NCBI GenBank assembly: GCA_900470155.1
Contig: UBZT01000002.1
Span: forward strand, 124,001-188,000
Length of the DNA: 64,000 nucleotides
DNA from: Hyphomicrobiales bacterium
Lineage (GTDB): Bacteria > Pseudomonadota > Alphaproteobacteria > Rhizobiales > Rhizobiaceae
Reading direction: 5' to 3'
Shown: positions 1 to 8,285 of the stretch, piece by piece
Position numbering within the stretch: position 1 is the first letter of the stretch
Layout: each line of letters begins with the position of its first letter
Program-made: the position numbers and the translations under genes
The notes under the pieces: generated by a model
What the model was told of the DNA's origin: nothing
The model's database searches: none
Seen by the model: the letters and a program-made list of their open reading frames with translations, nothing else

Positions 1-1
1 G

Positions 2-688
2 GCCGTGAAGACGCTGGAAGAAGCACGCCGTGACGTAATGAATGCTCACAAGGCCGACCAAGGACGCCTCAGGATCAGTGCGCCCACGTGGTTCGGGAAG
101 GCGGTGCTTCCACCGATCCTCTCCGGCTTCAAAGAGCGCTACCCGAAAATGGGATTCGAGATCTCTCTGTCCGACGGTCTGGTCGACATAGTCGATGACG
201 ACTACGATCTGGCGATCCGAATCTCGTCTCAACCATCGGACAAGTTCACCATCTGGCGGAAAATCCGTGTCGTGCCGCGCATCCTGGTTGCCGCTCCGGG
301 AAGTCGGTTTGTCGAGATGCCGCATCCCAACGCGCTGACACCAGACGACTGCCTGGCCTACAGTGGCGAAAGCCGACGGGAGAACTGGGTTCTCTCGGAC
401 GGCGGCTCGAGCATGACGATATCGGCAGGGCGAGCCTTCAGCGCTAACAATGGTGAAGTCCTGGCTGACATGGCAGCGGACGGAGCAGGCGTTGCCATGC
501 TACCCAACTTTCACGTGTCAGAACATCTGAGGACCGGGCGTCTCGTCCATGTGTTCAAAGGTTGGGCACCAGCCGATCTGTGGTTGACCCTTTACTACCC
601 ACCCTATCAGGCATTGCCTCCCCGCATTGCCTCCTTCTCAAAGTTCTTCGAGGAGCAGGTGGCCGCGCAAATGGTTATGCTGGACTGA
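2..688 (+). CDS. LysR-family transcriptional regulator, 3' part (cut by window start)
   Basis: Open from the first bases to TGA at 686-688, so the gene starts outside the window. The visible 228 residues are the effector-binding (periplasmic-binding-like) half of a LysR regulator: an entry segment of the type RLRISAPTWFGKAVLPPIL, the beta-strand FEISLSDGLVDIVDDDYDLAIRI typical of this fold, and a C-terminal helix near FSKFFEEQ. The N-terminal winged helix is missing only because of the window edge. A GTG at position 5 lies inside the protein and is not a believable start. The target is unknown. The next gene, an exported hydrolase, is on the opposite strand and convergent. Confidence 0.85.
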   Translation, partial: AVKTLEEARRDVMNAHKADQGRLRISAPTWFGKAVLPPILSGFKERYPKMGFEISLSDGLVDIVDDDYDLAIRISSQPSDKFTIWRKIRVVPRILVAAPGSRFVEMPHPNALTPDDCLAYSGESRRENWVLSDGGSSMTISAGRAFSANNGEVLADMAADGAGVAMLPNFHVSEHLRTGRLVHVFKGWAPADLWLTLYYPPYQALPPRIASFSKFFEEQVAAQMVMLD

Positions 689-1022
689 TATCCCGCACTC
701 TTCCCCCCGCGACGTCATTGCTGTGCGGAAATGGCTGCTATCAGTGCCTGTAGCCGTCAGAGGTTTCGATCGCGAGCGCCCTCTACCTGAAGATCGACGA
801 TCGTATCGTGCAGATACCGGCCGCGGGATCACCCACCCCGCAGTCGTTCACAAAAAACCTCGCGGCCCAACGCTGGCGTTAAGCCGTGGCTCTTTGCCTG
901 CCCGCTGACTCGAACGCGGACGTCCGGAACAGGCATGCTTGAGCAGCCCGACCGGATCGCCTCGTTCTGAAACACCATTCGTGATGACCGTAGCGGGTAT
1001 CCGCCACGGTCATCCGTTCGTG
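689..1022. other. Intergenic, no gene seen
   Basis: 334 bases between two convergent genes. Short frames here overlap each other on both strands and show no recognisable protein. The only clear structure is the hairpin at 983-1014, next to the hydrolase stop. Confidence 0.6.
983..1014 (-). terminator. Hairpin downstream of the haloperoxidase-type hydrolase
   Basis: Arms GATGACCGT and ACGGTCATC (9 bp, perfect) are extended by an inner GCGG/CCGC pair after one mismatch, closing on a GTAT loop. It sits 8 bases past the stop of the minus-strand hydrolase. There is no strong U-tract, so the terminator role is an inference. Confidence 0.55.
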
Positions 1023-2003
1023 TCATGCCTGCACGAAGGCCAGCAGATCGGCATTCAGGACATCTGCGTTGACGGTCAGCATACCGTGCGAGAAACCGGG
1101 ATAGGTCTTGAGCGTGCCATTCTTGAGGAGCTTAATCGCTTTCAGGGCCGCATCCGCAATTGGCACGATCTGGTCGTCTTCGCCGTGAAGTACCAGCGTC
1201 GGCACCTCGATCGACTTCAGGTCATCCGTCTGATCGGTTTCGGAGAAGGCCTTGATGCCATCATAGTGAGCCTTCGCACCACCCATCATGCCCTGGCGCC
1301 ACCAATTCTGGATTACGCCTTCTTGAACCGTGGCACCGTCGCGGTTGAAACCGTAAAAAGGGCCCGCCGGTACGTCGCGGAAGAACTGCGCCCGGTTGGC
1401 AGCAAGCGCAGCACGGAAGCCGTCGAACACCTCGATCGGCAGGCCTTCGGGATTGGCTGCGGTCTTCAGCATCAACGGTGGTACTGCGGAAACAAGCACG
1501 GCCTTGGCAACACGGCCGGCTGGTTGCCCATGCTTTGCGACATAGCGAGCCACTTCGCCGCCACCCGTGGAGTGGCCGATATGAACGGCATTTTTCAGAT
1601 CGAGATGCTCAGCGACCGCGAAGGCATCGGCAGCATAGTGGTCCATATCGTGCCCGTCCGAAACCTGGGCCGAGCGGCCATGGCCGCGGCGGTCATGGGC
1701 AATGACGCGGTAGCCGTTGGCAAGGAAGAACAGCATCTGCGCATCCCAGTCGTCAGAAGACAGCGGCCAGCCGTGATGGAAGACGATAGGTTGGGCATCC
1801 TTCGAGCCCCAGTCCTTGTAGAAAATTTCGACGCCGTCTCTGGTGGTGATGGTTCCCATAGTCTGGTTTTCCTCTGTTGATGTGTTGGCCGAGGCAGCTT
1901 GCGCTGCGATGGGGAACGCGGGTGAAATGGCGATCGTAGCTGCCGCTGCGCCGGCTGAAAGCAGTGCCTCACGGCGCGTTATGGAAAAAGAAGTCTTGGC
2001 CAT
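1023..2003 (-). CDS. Tat-exported alpha/beta hydrolase, cofactor-free haloperoxidase type
   Basis: 326 residues. The C-terminal 278 match the cofactor-free non-heme chloroperoxidase/arylesterase group of alpha/beta hydrolases: oxyanion region FHHGWP, nucleophile elbow GHSTGG with Ser145, an acidic residue in HGEDDQIVP and the late His in GFSHG. These enzymes hydrolyse esters and may show perhydrolase activity; the substrate is unknown. The first ~37 residues carry a twin-arginine leader (ITRREALL, a hydrophobic stretch, then AQA), which is unusual because family members are normally cytoplasmic. Met49 (ATG at 1857-1859) begins the usual family start MGTITTRDG and has GAGGA about 10 bases upstream, so a second, cytoplasmic start is possible. 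Confidence 0.85.
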   Translation of the reverse strand: MAKTSFSITRREALLSAGAAAATIAISPAFPIAAQAASANTSTEENQTMGTITTRDGVEIFYKDWGSKDAQPIVFHHGWPLSSDDWDAQMLFFLANGYRVIAHDRRGHGRSAQVSDGHDMDHYAADAFAVAEHLDLKNAVHIGHSTGGGEVARYVAKHGQPAGRVAKAVLVSAVPPLMLKTAANPEGLPIEVFDGFRAALAANRAQFFRDVPAGPFYGFNRDGATVQEGVIQNWWRQGMMGGAKAHYDGIKAFSETDQTDDLKSIEVPTLVLHGEDDQIVPIADAALKAIKLLKNGTLKTYPGFSHGMLTVNADVLNADLLAFVQA

Positions 2004-2094
2004 ATCAGATCCTGCAATTCAATAGTTTCGGTTTCAGTCGACGCTGTCCCTCGGCTGTGCATGAATATTGCTCCCAGGCTGCAGCCACAACAAT

Positions 2095-2109
2095 TGAACT
2101 AATAGTTGA
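2095..2109. promoter_or_regulatory. Inverted repeat upstream of the exported hydrolase
   Basis: TGAACTA-A-TAGTTGA, an inverted repeat with 6 of 7 arm positions matching, lies about 90 bases before the hydrolase start in an AT-rich stretch (2090-2150). It could be an operator for a regulator of that gene. No regulator can be assigned. Confidence 0.35.
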
Positions 2110-2249
2110 TTATTTATTGCGTTATTTGAAATAAAATAAGGCGAGATGACGGAGCTGGCCGAACCCCAAGCTATCGCTACCCCACGGCCGCGGACCGAAA
2201 CAGGGGGCTTCGGGTGCTCGCTCCTGCTGACCGCTATTGCCGTCCATGT

Positions 2250-2508
2250 TCACCAAGAAACTAAGCCGCGCATGGAAGCGCTCAAGTGGAGATGTAGTGG
2301 GTAAAGCGATAGTCCGGGATACGGCGGCGTCCTTTGTTCCAGGACGTGCTCGAGACTTCCGGCATCCAGGGCGAGCCCACCATCCAATTGGTCAATAGGC
2401 AAGCCCTGCGCTGTCGATCGCGACTGCTGGAATACGGTGGCAATGATCGAGGACCAGGCCGCCCCTTGTCTCGGTCGCAACAGCATCTGCCCGCCGCTCG
2501 AATTCAAG
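2250..2508 (-). pseudogene. LysR regulator relic, C-terminal third only
   Basis: Two minus-strand frames together resemble the last ~85 residues of a LysR regulator. Bases 2508-2395 give LEFERRADAV and, after a few residues, AIDSAGLAY, then a stop; bases 2371-2250 give LDAGSLEHVLEQRTPPYPGLSL and an ending SASMRGLVSW. The intact LysR gene at 51851-52780 has the same blocks in the same order (FEKDGEAV, then [19 protein letters not shown]). The two pieces lie in different frames with a stop between them, and no DNA-binding part is seen, so this is a decayed gene remnant. Upstream bases up to 2600 stay open but no longer resemble the family. Confidence 0.6.
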
Positions 2509-3004
2509 GCTGTCAACAGTTTTGCCATCAGTTGAGAGATAAGCCTGATTTAGAGGTATGCGCCACTCGGGCGCACCTGCCTCGCGCGGGGCCACTCTCA
2601 GGGGCAGAGCGATGACGACCTCAATGACCGAATAGAAAGCGCGAAGCTGCCGCCCGTATCAGTGGAGCGGCCGCATTCGACTTTGAACAACGCTCCCGCT
2701 TCCGATGACGGATGCGGGCGCATGCTGGCTGGGGGCGGAAAATTGCGTTCCCACATCTCCCCCGCACAACTATGACCCAAAACGTCTCCAGTCCTGACGG
2801 TCCAATGTAGTGAGCTTGACGGCAATTCAGCGGACTTGCACTCCTCAAGCCACCAATCGCGCTTCTTGAAGCCGCAAAACTGATACTGAATAAGGCATCA
2901 AACAAAAGAATCGATATGCCTTTTGACATCACATTGCATTCGTGCCAAGAGTATGATGTCTTAAACGACATCAAATAAACAAAACGATGCAGAAATAAAC
3001 ATCG
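2509..3004. other. Intergenic region upstream of hipBA, no gene seen
   Basis: About 500 bases with no convincing coding sequence. GC falls sharply after about 2830, as expected for a promoter. The last 80 bases hold the repeated TGATGTC/GACATCA motif annotated separately. Confidence 0.5.
2925..2973 (+). promoter_or_regulatory. Operator-like palindrome plus extra half-site upstream of hipB
   Basis: A perfect inverted repeat TGATGTC-N6-GACATCA spans 2954-2973, and one more half-site GACATCA lies at 2925-2931. The palindrome ends 31 bases before the hipB start. HipB-type antitoxins autorepress by binding palindromes upstream of their operon, so this is the natural candidate site (inference). 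Confidence 0.55.
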
Positions 3005-3601
3005 ATGAAATATGAAACCCAAGAGATCGCGGACCGACTGCGCCAAGCCAGGGAAGCCAAGCACCTCAGCCAACGCGAGTTGAGCCGGCTGGCTGGCGTC
3101 CCGCAAGCGCAGATTTCTCGGATCGAATCCAACAACGTTGATCTACGCCTATCGAGCCTCGTGGCGCTCGCCAGTGCGCTTGATCTGGAGATCGCCTTGG
3201 TACCACGCAAGGCGATGCCTGCGATCAAATCGATCACGCGCCAAACGACCGATCGCACCGTGATCCAACCGCCAGCGATCGGCAAAGAACTGAAGCAACT
3301 GCAAAAGGCAATCCGCGCCCTTCAGATCGAAGCGCCGACGCTTCCAGAGCTGGATGACCTACGCAAAGCCACAGCGTCCATCCAGCGCCTGCAAATCGAT
3401 ACGCGGTTCTTGGACAATCTCCGCTCCCTGCGGCATACCATTGAACGTGCTAATATCACGGAGCAGTGGAGGGGCATATTCGAAGCGGCCAACAGCATGA
3501 AAGTGCTCCGCAATCAGATAGCCCAATTCGGGCCGACAAGCGAACAACGCAGCGCCAACCGTCCAGCCTACTCCTTAGATGAGGAGGACGACGATGCCTG
3601 A
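3005..3601 (+). CDS. hipB: HipB-like antitoxin, XRE helix-turn-helix protein
   Basis: 198 residues. Residues about 8-62 form an XRE/Cro-type helix-turn-helix (IADRLRQAREAKHLSQRELS, then PQAQISRIES and LSSLVALASAL), followed by the short strand LEIALVPR typical of HipB. The long C-terminal part (about 70-198) is rich in charged helices with no known fold, and is much longer than E. coli HipB (88 residues). It overlaps the downstream toxin gene by 8 bases, which fits translational coupling. Expected role: DNA-binding antitoxin that inhibits the HipA kinase and represses its own operon through the upstream palindrome. Confidence 0.85.
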   Translation: MKYETQEIADRLRQAREAKHLSQRELSRLAGVPQAQISRIESNNVDLRLSSLVALASALDLEIALVPRKAMPAIKSITRQTTDRTVIQPPAIGKELKQLQKAIRALQIEAPTLPELDDLRKATASIQRLQIDTRFLDNLRSLRHTIERANITEQWRGIFEAANSMKVLRNQIAQFGPTSEQRSANRPAYSLDEEDDDA

Positions 3602-4829
3602 TGTCTCTATGCTCAACGTACGCCTCTATGGCGAAGAAATCGGTACGATCACCTATGTTGGAGCCGAAAAGACGCTTTTCGCCTTTAGCGATGCCTATGT
3701 GGAAAACCCGGAAAGGCCGACCCTCGGCCTTCAGTTCAAGGATGGCTTCGGCGAGCTGATCACGGATTTCCGGCCATACAAAATCAAGCTGATGCCCTAC
3801 TTCTCGAACCTTCTGCCAGAGGGTCATCTGCGCCGATACTTGGCCGATAAAGCAGACATCCATATTGACCGCGAGTTCTCTCTCTTGTGGGTGCTCGGGC
3901 AGGACTTGCCCGGCGCTATCACCGTCGTCCCGGCATACGGCGAAGACTGGCCGGACGAGGCGCACAACGTCTTGGAAGGGAAAACTGCGAGAGAAGCCGC
4001 CGAAGATGCCATGCGCTTTTCATTGGCGGGCGTGCAGCTCAAATTCTCCGCAGCTCAAAGCGCCAGCGGCGGGTTGACTATTCCCACAACCGGCGTCGGC
4101 GGCAATCGGATTGTAAAACTGCCCTCTCGGGAATTCCCAAACGTCCCGGAAAACGAATTTTCGATGATGAGCCTTGCCAGGCTGGTAGGGATCAACGTGC
4201 CCGCAATCGGGCTGATTGATGTGCGATCGATCGGCAATCTGCCGGACGGGATCGAGAAGATCGGACAGCAGGCCTTCGTCATTGAACGCTTTGACCGTAA
4301 CGATGATGGCAGCGTCACGCATATCGAGGATTTTGCGCAGGTCTTTAACGTCTACCCCGAGAACAAGTACAAGAAGGCCAGTTACCGCAATCTTTTATCG
4401 GTGATCGCGTCTGAATCCGATCAGGATGATGTGGCCGAATTCATCCGTCGCCTGACGTTCAATGTCCTGATCGGCAACGGCGACATGCATCTAAAAAACT
4501 GGTCGCTCATCTATCCTGATCGCCAAAACGCCCGCCTTGCTCCGGCCTATGACTTCGTATCCACGATCCCGTATATCGCGAACGACAAGTCCGCGCTGAC
4601 CTTCAGCCGGACGAAAGAGTTCACCGGATTTACGTTGGACGAGCTGGCCCATCTATCTGCAAAAGCCAACCTGCCCAGAAAACTCGTGATCGACACAGCC
4701 AAGGAAACCGTCGCGCTATTCATGGAACGATGGGAGACCGAGAAGATAAATCTCCCCATGCACCAAGATGTTGTCGAGACCATCGACAAGCATCTTGCAA
4801 CTTTATCGATTGTCACCGGCAGGGAGTGA
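3594..4829 (+). CDS. hipA: HipA-like serine/threonine kinase toxin
   Basis: 411 residues. The ATG at 3594 is chosen because GAGGAGG lies 6 bases upstream; an in-frame ATG at 3579 has no such site. The N-terminal HipA domain is at about 5-110. The kinase core follows: glycine-loop-like SLAGVQLKFS (143-152), catalytic loop GNGDMHLKNWS (294-304, Asp297) and the metal motif YDFVST (Asp320). These are the signature residues of HipA kinases, which in E. coli phosphorylate glutamyl-tRNA synthetase and induce persistence. The target of this homologue is unknown. All key residues are present, so an active kinase is likely. Confidence 0.9.
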   Translation: MPDVSMLNVRLYGEEIGTITYVGAEKTLFAFSDAYVENPERPTLGLQFKDGFGELITDFRPYKIKLMPYFSNLLPEGHLRRYLADKADIHIDREFSLLWVLGQDLPGAITVVPAYGEDWPDEAHNVLEGKTAREAAEDAMRFSLAGVQLKFSAAQSASGGLTIPTTGVGGNRIVKLPSREFPNVPENEFSMMSLARLVGINVPAIGLIDVRSIGNLPDGIEKIGQQAFVIERFDRNDDGSVTHIEDFAQVFNVYPENKYKKASYRNLLSVIASESDQDDVAEFIRRLTFNVLIGNGDMHLKNWSLIYPDRQNARLAPAYDFVSTIPYIANDKSALTFSRTKEFTGFTLDELAHLSAKANLPRKLVIDTAKETVALFMERWETEKINLPMHQDVVETIDKHLATLSIVTGRE

Positions 4830-4830
4830 A

Positions 4831-4854
4831 AGGATGCGGCCTAAGCCGCATCCT
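4831..4854 (+). terminator. Hairpin terminator after hipBA
   Basis: Perfect 10-bp stem AGGATGCGGC / GCCGCATCCT with a CTAA loop, starting 2 bases after the hipA stop. There is no U-tract. Confidence 0.65.
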
Positions 4855-5045
4855 ACTGGAAGGAAACACATCAGATAGCAGGCCGCCTCTTGCATGCCGA
4901 CGGTAGATAGACCGAGCTTGAGCTGATTGCACGAGTGTCTCTGGCAAGGCCTTGAAATGATGGGGTTGTCTAATCGCAGCTAAGTACCTTCAACTTTAAC
5001 AGTTGTGTTCAGCCGCCCTTCAAAGATTTCCGCTACCAGAACGCG

Positions 5046-5870
5046 ATGTCTAAGGAAATTCTCGCATCGAGATCCGTCATGGTGAAGGGGCCGGCGACCA
5101 AGTTCGCCCCGTACCTTATGCTGCAAACCCTGCCATGGCTTCTGTTAGCGACCGTCTTGCGGTTGTATATGAAGGCCGCCCCAAATGTACTTGTGCTTCC
5201 AATGTTCGTCTTGGTCCAACTAAGCGTCTTCATCGCCTTCCTGGTTGCCAGCGAAAGAATGATCAAGCTCTCCGGCGGCTGGACGTCCCTCGCTGGCCTC
5301 ACAATGGGCCAACGCACACGGTTTGCCTGGCAAGTGATCTGGAGGTTGCTGACTGTATTCCTTGTCACGGTTGTGTTGGCAGTGGCTATTGGGGCTAACA
5401 AACACGCGGCTGCAACCTTGTGGGTTGGCTTTGATGGGTTGGCATTTCCTTGGCGTCAGGGAGCGTTGCAAATATGGATTGCATTCATCTCGATAGTCAC
5501 CTTCATTTTCGTCCTTGAAAAAGGGACTGGAAACGAGCCGAGTTTTAGATGCGTACTCAAACAGCTAAGAACCCATAGGCGTACACTCCTTTGCTCCTGG
5601 GTGTATCTGGGGCTGTTCCTTATGGCTATCACGTTTGTCCAATCCAATCTCGCCTTCGTGCTGGGACTTTTTCTGGACAATGGCGAAAACGGAACTGTCG
5701 GAGCATATCTGCTCATCGGCTTTATCGTCCTCTTTTCCTACCTGCGCATATGGACCATCGTCGCTATTCTGACCTACACGATCAGAGCCTCCTATCACCG
5801 CTTGGGAGCGCAGAAGGTGCAAACAGTTCCCAAGGCTTGCCACGCTGTGGCTGAGCGCCGAGGGGACTGA
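5046..5870 (+). CDS. Putative integral membrane protein of unknown function
   Basis: 274 residues with six probable membrane segments, at about 20-41, 46-68, 97-117, 141-158, 183-210 and 219-246. The loop between segments 2 and 3 and the one before segment 5 (RTHRRT) are basic, suggesting cytoplasmic loops. No enzymatic motif or known family was recognised. The base before the ATG has no strong ribosome-binding site, so the start is the first ATG of the frame rather than a proven one. It stands alone between the hipBA terminator and a convergent metallo-hydrolase gene. Confidence 0.6.
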   Translation: MSKEILASRSVMVKGPATKFAPYLMLQTLPWLLLATVLRLYMKAAPNVLVLPMFVLVQLSVFIAFLVASERMIKLSGGWTSLAGLTMGQRTRFAWQVIWRLLTVFLVTVVLAVAIGANKHAAATLWVGFDGLAFPWRQGALQIWIAFISIVTFIFVLEKGTGNEPSFRCVLKQLRTHRRTLLCSWVYLGLFLMAITFVQSNLAFVLGLFLDNGENGTVGAYLLIGFIVLFSYLRIWTIVAILTYTIRASYHRLGAQKVQTVPKACHAVAERRGD

Positions 5871-6087
5871 GATCACACATGCGAGCCGCAGCTCGAAATC
5901 CGTCGAACTGGGCAAACTGCGCTGTTGTATCATCACCTCGCAATTGGTGAACCGTGACATATCATCAGCCTTGTCGCTTCCAGCAGTTCACGGCCGATTG
6001 GGAAATCGGACGACGTCTCGTCATCGAATCGATGGCCCACGTGACCTGACCCTCGTGACCTCGCCTTCGCAATCGCCAGAGCGCACT

Positions 6088-7074
6088 TCAGGTCTGCAAC
6101 GCCCAGTCCGCGACCTCCCAGCGCATCTGCCCGCGATCGGCGACGACACGGCCGAGCCCTGGGAAAGGCATGTGCGTGGCGGCGATGAGCGCACCTTCCG
6201 CAGCGGCTTGCGGAAAAAAGCGGTCGCGCATCGCCTTGGCCGCTGCCTGGTCCTGCTCGAACAGGAAGAACACATCGGTTGCGGCGGGATGCACGACCGG
6301 GAAGATCATGTCCGAAACCATGATCAGGCTCTTGCCGTCATCTTCGATCCGCACCCCGATATGGCCGGGTGTATGGCCGGTCAGGTCGACAATCGAAACG
6401 CCTCGCATGATCTCGCGCTCGCCATCAATCGCCTGGAGTTTCGGATAGAGGCGCACGACCTCATCTGCCATGGTAAAGCTGGTCTGCAAAAAATCGGGCG
6501 CGCCGCTGCGCTTGGCCGGATCGGTCCAATGCTTGACGTCACGACGATCGATATAGACTTCCGCATTGGGATAGTTGTTCTTGCCGCCCAGGATCAGGCC
6601 GCCCATGTGATCCTGATGCATATGCGTCACGATCACCGCGTCGATCTGGTCGGGTTGAAGGCCGAGTGTACCAAGCGCCTTGGGCAAATCGCCGGTCTGC
6701 CCGATCGAGCCCGCGGCACCTGCATCGATCAGGATGCGGCGCTCGCCATCCTCGACGAGATACTGGTTGAAGAGAAACCGCACGCCGCTTTGCCGGGCGG
6801 TGAACTGCGCGACGGCCGCCTTTTCCACCTCGTCGGCGGAACGTCCCGGAAAATAGTCGTAGGGCATGTCGGCATAGCCATCCGTCAGGGCTGTGATCGT
6901 AAAGCGGCCGATGCGGATCTGCGCCAGCGGCGTAACGCTGACCGGTGTCTTGGCGGCAGCCTGCGTCGTGGCAAGGGCCGGCGCGCCACCGATCAGTCCT
7001 CCCGCGAGGAGGCTTCCCCCCATGAGGCTGAGAGGAAGGGCGCTGGCAAAGGCGCGGCGTGACAGTTGAGGCAT
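6088..7074 (-). CDS. Tat-exported MBL-fold metallo-hydrolase
   Basis: 328 residues from the ATG at 7074, which has AGGAGGAAGA directly upstream; a longer frame to 7110 lacks support. The N-terminus has a twin-arginine signal (LSRRAFA, then a hydrophobic stretch to APALA). The zinc-binding motif HMHQDHMGG (His151, His153, Asp155, His156) defines the metallo-beta-lactamase fold, with further ligand regions DLTGHTPGHIG and ATHMPFPG. The family includes lactonases, arylsulfatases and beta-lactamase relatives; no substrate can be inferred here. It is transcribed divergently from the LysR gene at 7230, a common regulator-target arrangement. Confidence 0.85.
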   Translation of the reverse strand: MPQLSRRAFASALPLSLMGGSLLAGGLIGGAPALATTQAAAKTPVSVTPLAQIRIGRFTITALTDGYADMPYDYFPGRSADEVEKAAVAQFTARQSGVRFLFNQYLVEDGERRILIDAGAAGSIGQTGDLPKALGTLGLQPDQIDAVIVTHMHQDHMGGLILGGKNNYPNAEVYIDRRDVKHWTDPAKRSGAPDFLQTSFTMADEVVRLYPKLQAIDGEREIMRGVSIVDLTGHTPGHIGVRIEDDGKSLIMVSDMIFPVVHPAATDVFFLFEQDQAAAKAMRDRFFPQAAAEGALIAATHMPFPGLGRVVADRGQMRWEVADWALQT

Positions 7075-7229
7075 GATCTCTTCCTCCTGATCAATGGCAA
7101 CACGGGGCAATACAGGGGCGACACAGTAACTGCCGGCGCCCCCTCGACGACATGAAAGCTATGATATGTACAACCAATAGGGTATCGTGCCTTTTTGAGA
7201 ACTTTCCTTTCATTATCCGGAAGGATCCG

Positions 7230-8126
7230 ATGGATCGGTTTGAAGCGCTGTCTGTGCTGCTAGCGGTGGTCGACGCTGGCAGCCTCTCGGCCGGGGCGCG
7301 GCGACTGGGCACTCCGCTCGCCACGGTCAGCCGCAAGGTCGCCGATCTTGAAAAGCACCTTGGCGTGCCCTTGGTCACGCGTACCCGACGCGGCCTCGCC
7401 TTGACGGAGGAGGGGCGCGCTTTCGTTGCCGCGTCCCGTCGTATTCTTGGTGAACTGGACGCAGCAGAGCGTCAGGCCAGCGGCGATTTCCGCGCGCTGC
7501 GCGGCGGGCTGCACGTGACCGCACCGATTGCCTTCGGCGAACGCCACCTGCTGCCACTTGCACTCGAGTTCCTCAAAGAACAACCCGACATCAACCTGCG
7601 TCTGACGCTTGCAGATCGGCAGCTCAGTCTGGTGGATGAGCATGTCGATGTGGCCCTCAGGATCGGCCATCTGACTGACAGCGCGCTGATCGCGACGCGG
7701 CTGGGCACCGTCCGCCGGGTGATCTGCGCGAGCCCCGACTATCTCGCCCGCAAAGGCATGCCGCTTCAGCCGGAAGACCTCGCCCAGCATGACGGCATAA
7801 GCTTCCAGGGCTTCGCGACCGCGCCGGAATGGCGCTATCGCCGCGACGGCGTCGCCTTCACCATCGAGCCGCGCGCCAGACTCGCGGTCAACACGACGGA
7901 GGCTGCCATTCAGGCGGCACTGGCCGGCATCGGCATTGTCCGCGTTTTGTCCTACCAGATCTCCGAACAGTTGCGCTCAGGCGCGCTGCAGGAATTGCTG
8001 ACGGAGTTTTCACCGGAACCGCTACCGGTCAACGTTATCCACGGACCCGCCGATCCCCTGCCGCCGAAGGTGCGGTGCTTCCTCGATTGGATCGGGCCCC
8101 GCCTGCGCGCGCAAATCGCCAGCTAG
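7230..8126 (+). CDS. LysR-family transcriptional regulator
   Basis: 298 residues starting MDRFEALSVL at the ATG at 7230, preceded by GGAAGGA; the frame is open further upstream but without family similarity. The N-terminal winged helix is at about 1-60 (LSAGARRLGTPLATVSRKVADLEKHLGVPL), followed by the linker helix and an effector-binding domain with LTLADRQLSLVDEHVDVALRI. It belongs to the large group of LysR regulators sitting beside oxidoreductase or hydrolase genes. Its start is 155 bases from that of the divergent MBL-fold hydrolase, the likely target. Confidence 0.9.
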   Translation: MDRFEALSVLLAVVDAGSLSAGARRLGTPLATVSRKVADLEKHLGVPLVTRTRRGLALTEEGRAFVAASRRILGELDAAERQASGDFRALRGGLHVTAPIAFGERHLLPLALEFLKEQPDINLRLTLADRQLSLVDEHVDVALRIGHLTDSALIATRLGTVRRVICASPDYLARKGMPLQPEDLAQHDGISFQGFATAPEWRYRRDGVAFTIEPRARLAVNTTEAAIQAALAGIGIVRVLSYQISEQLRSGALQELLTEFSPEPLPVNVIHGPADPLPPKVRCFLDWIGPRLRAQIAS

Positions 8127-8285
8127 CGCTCCCCGGGTGGGCTATCCATTGGTGGTGTCGGGCACGTCCCGCAACGGTCGGTCAGCTGACCTTCGTCCAT
8201 TCAAGCGCCAAACCGCTGGCGATTGATCGAAGCGACATACTGAGTTTTGCCCGTGCGAGCATCGTGATATTCGGTGACAGAAGGC

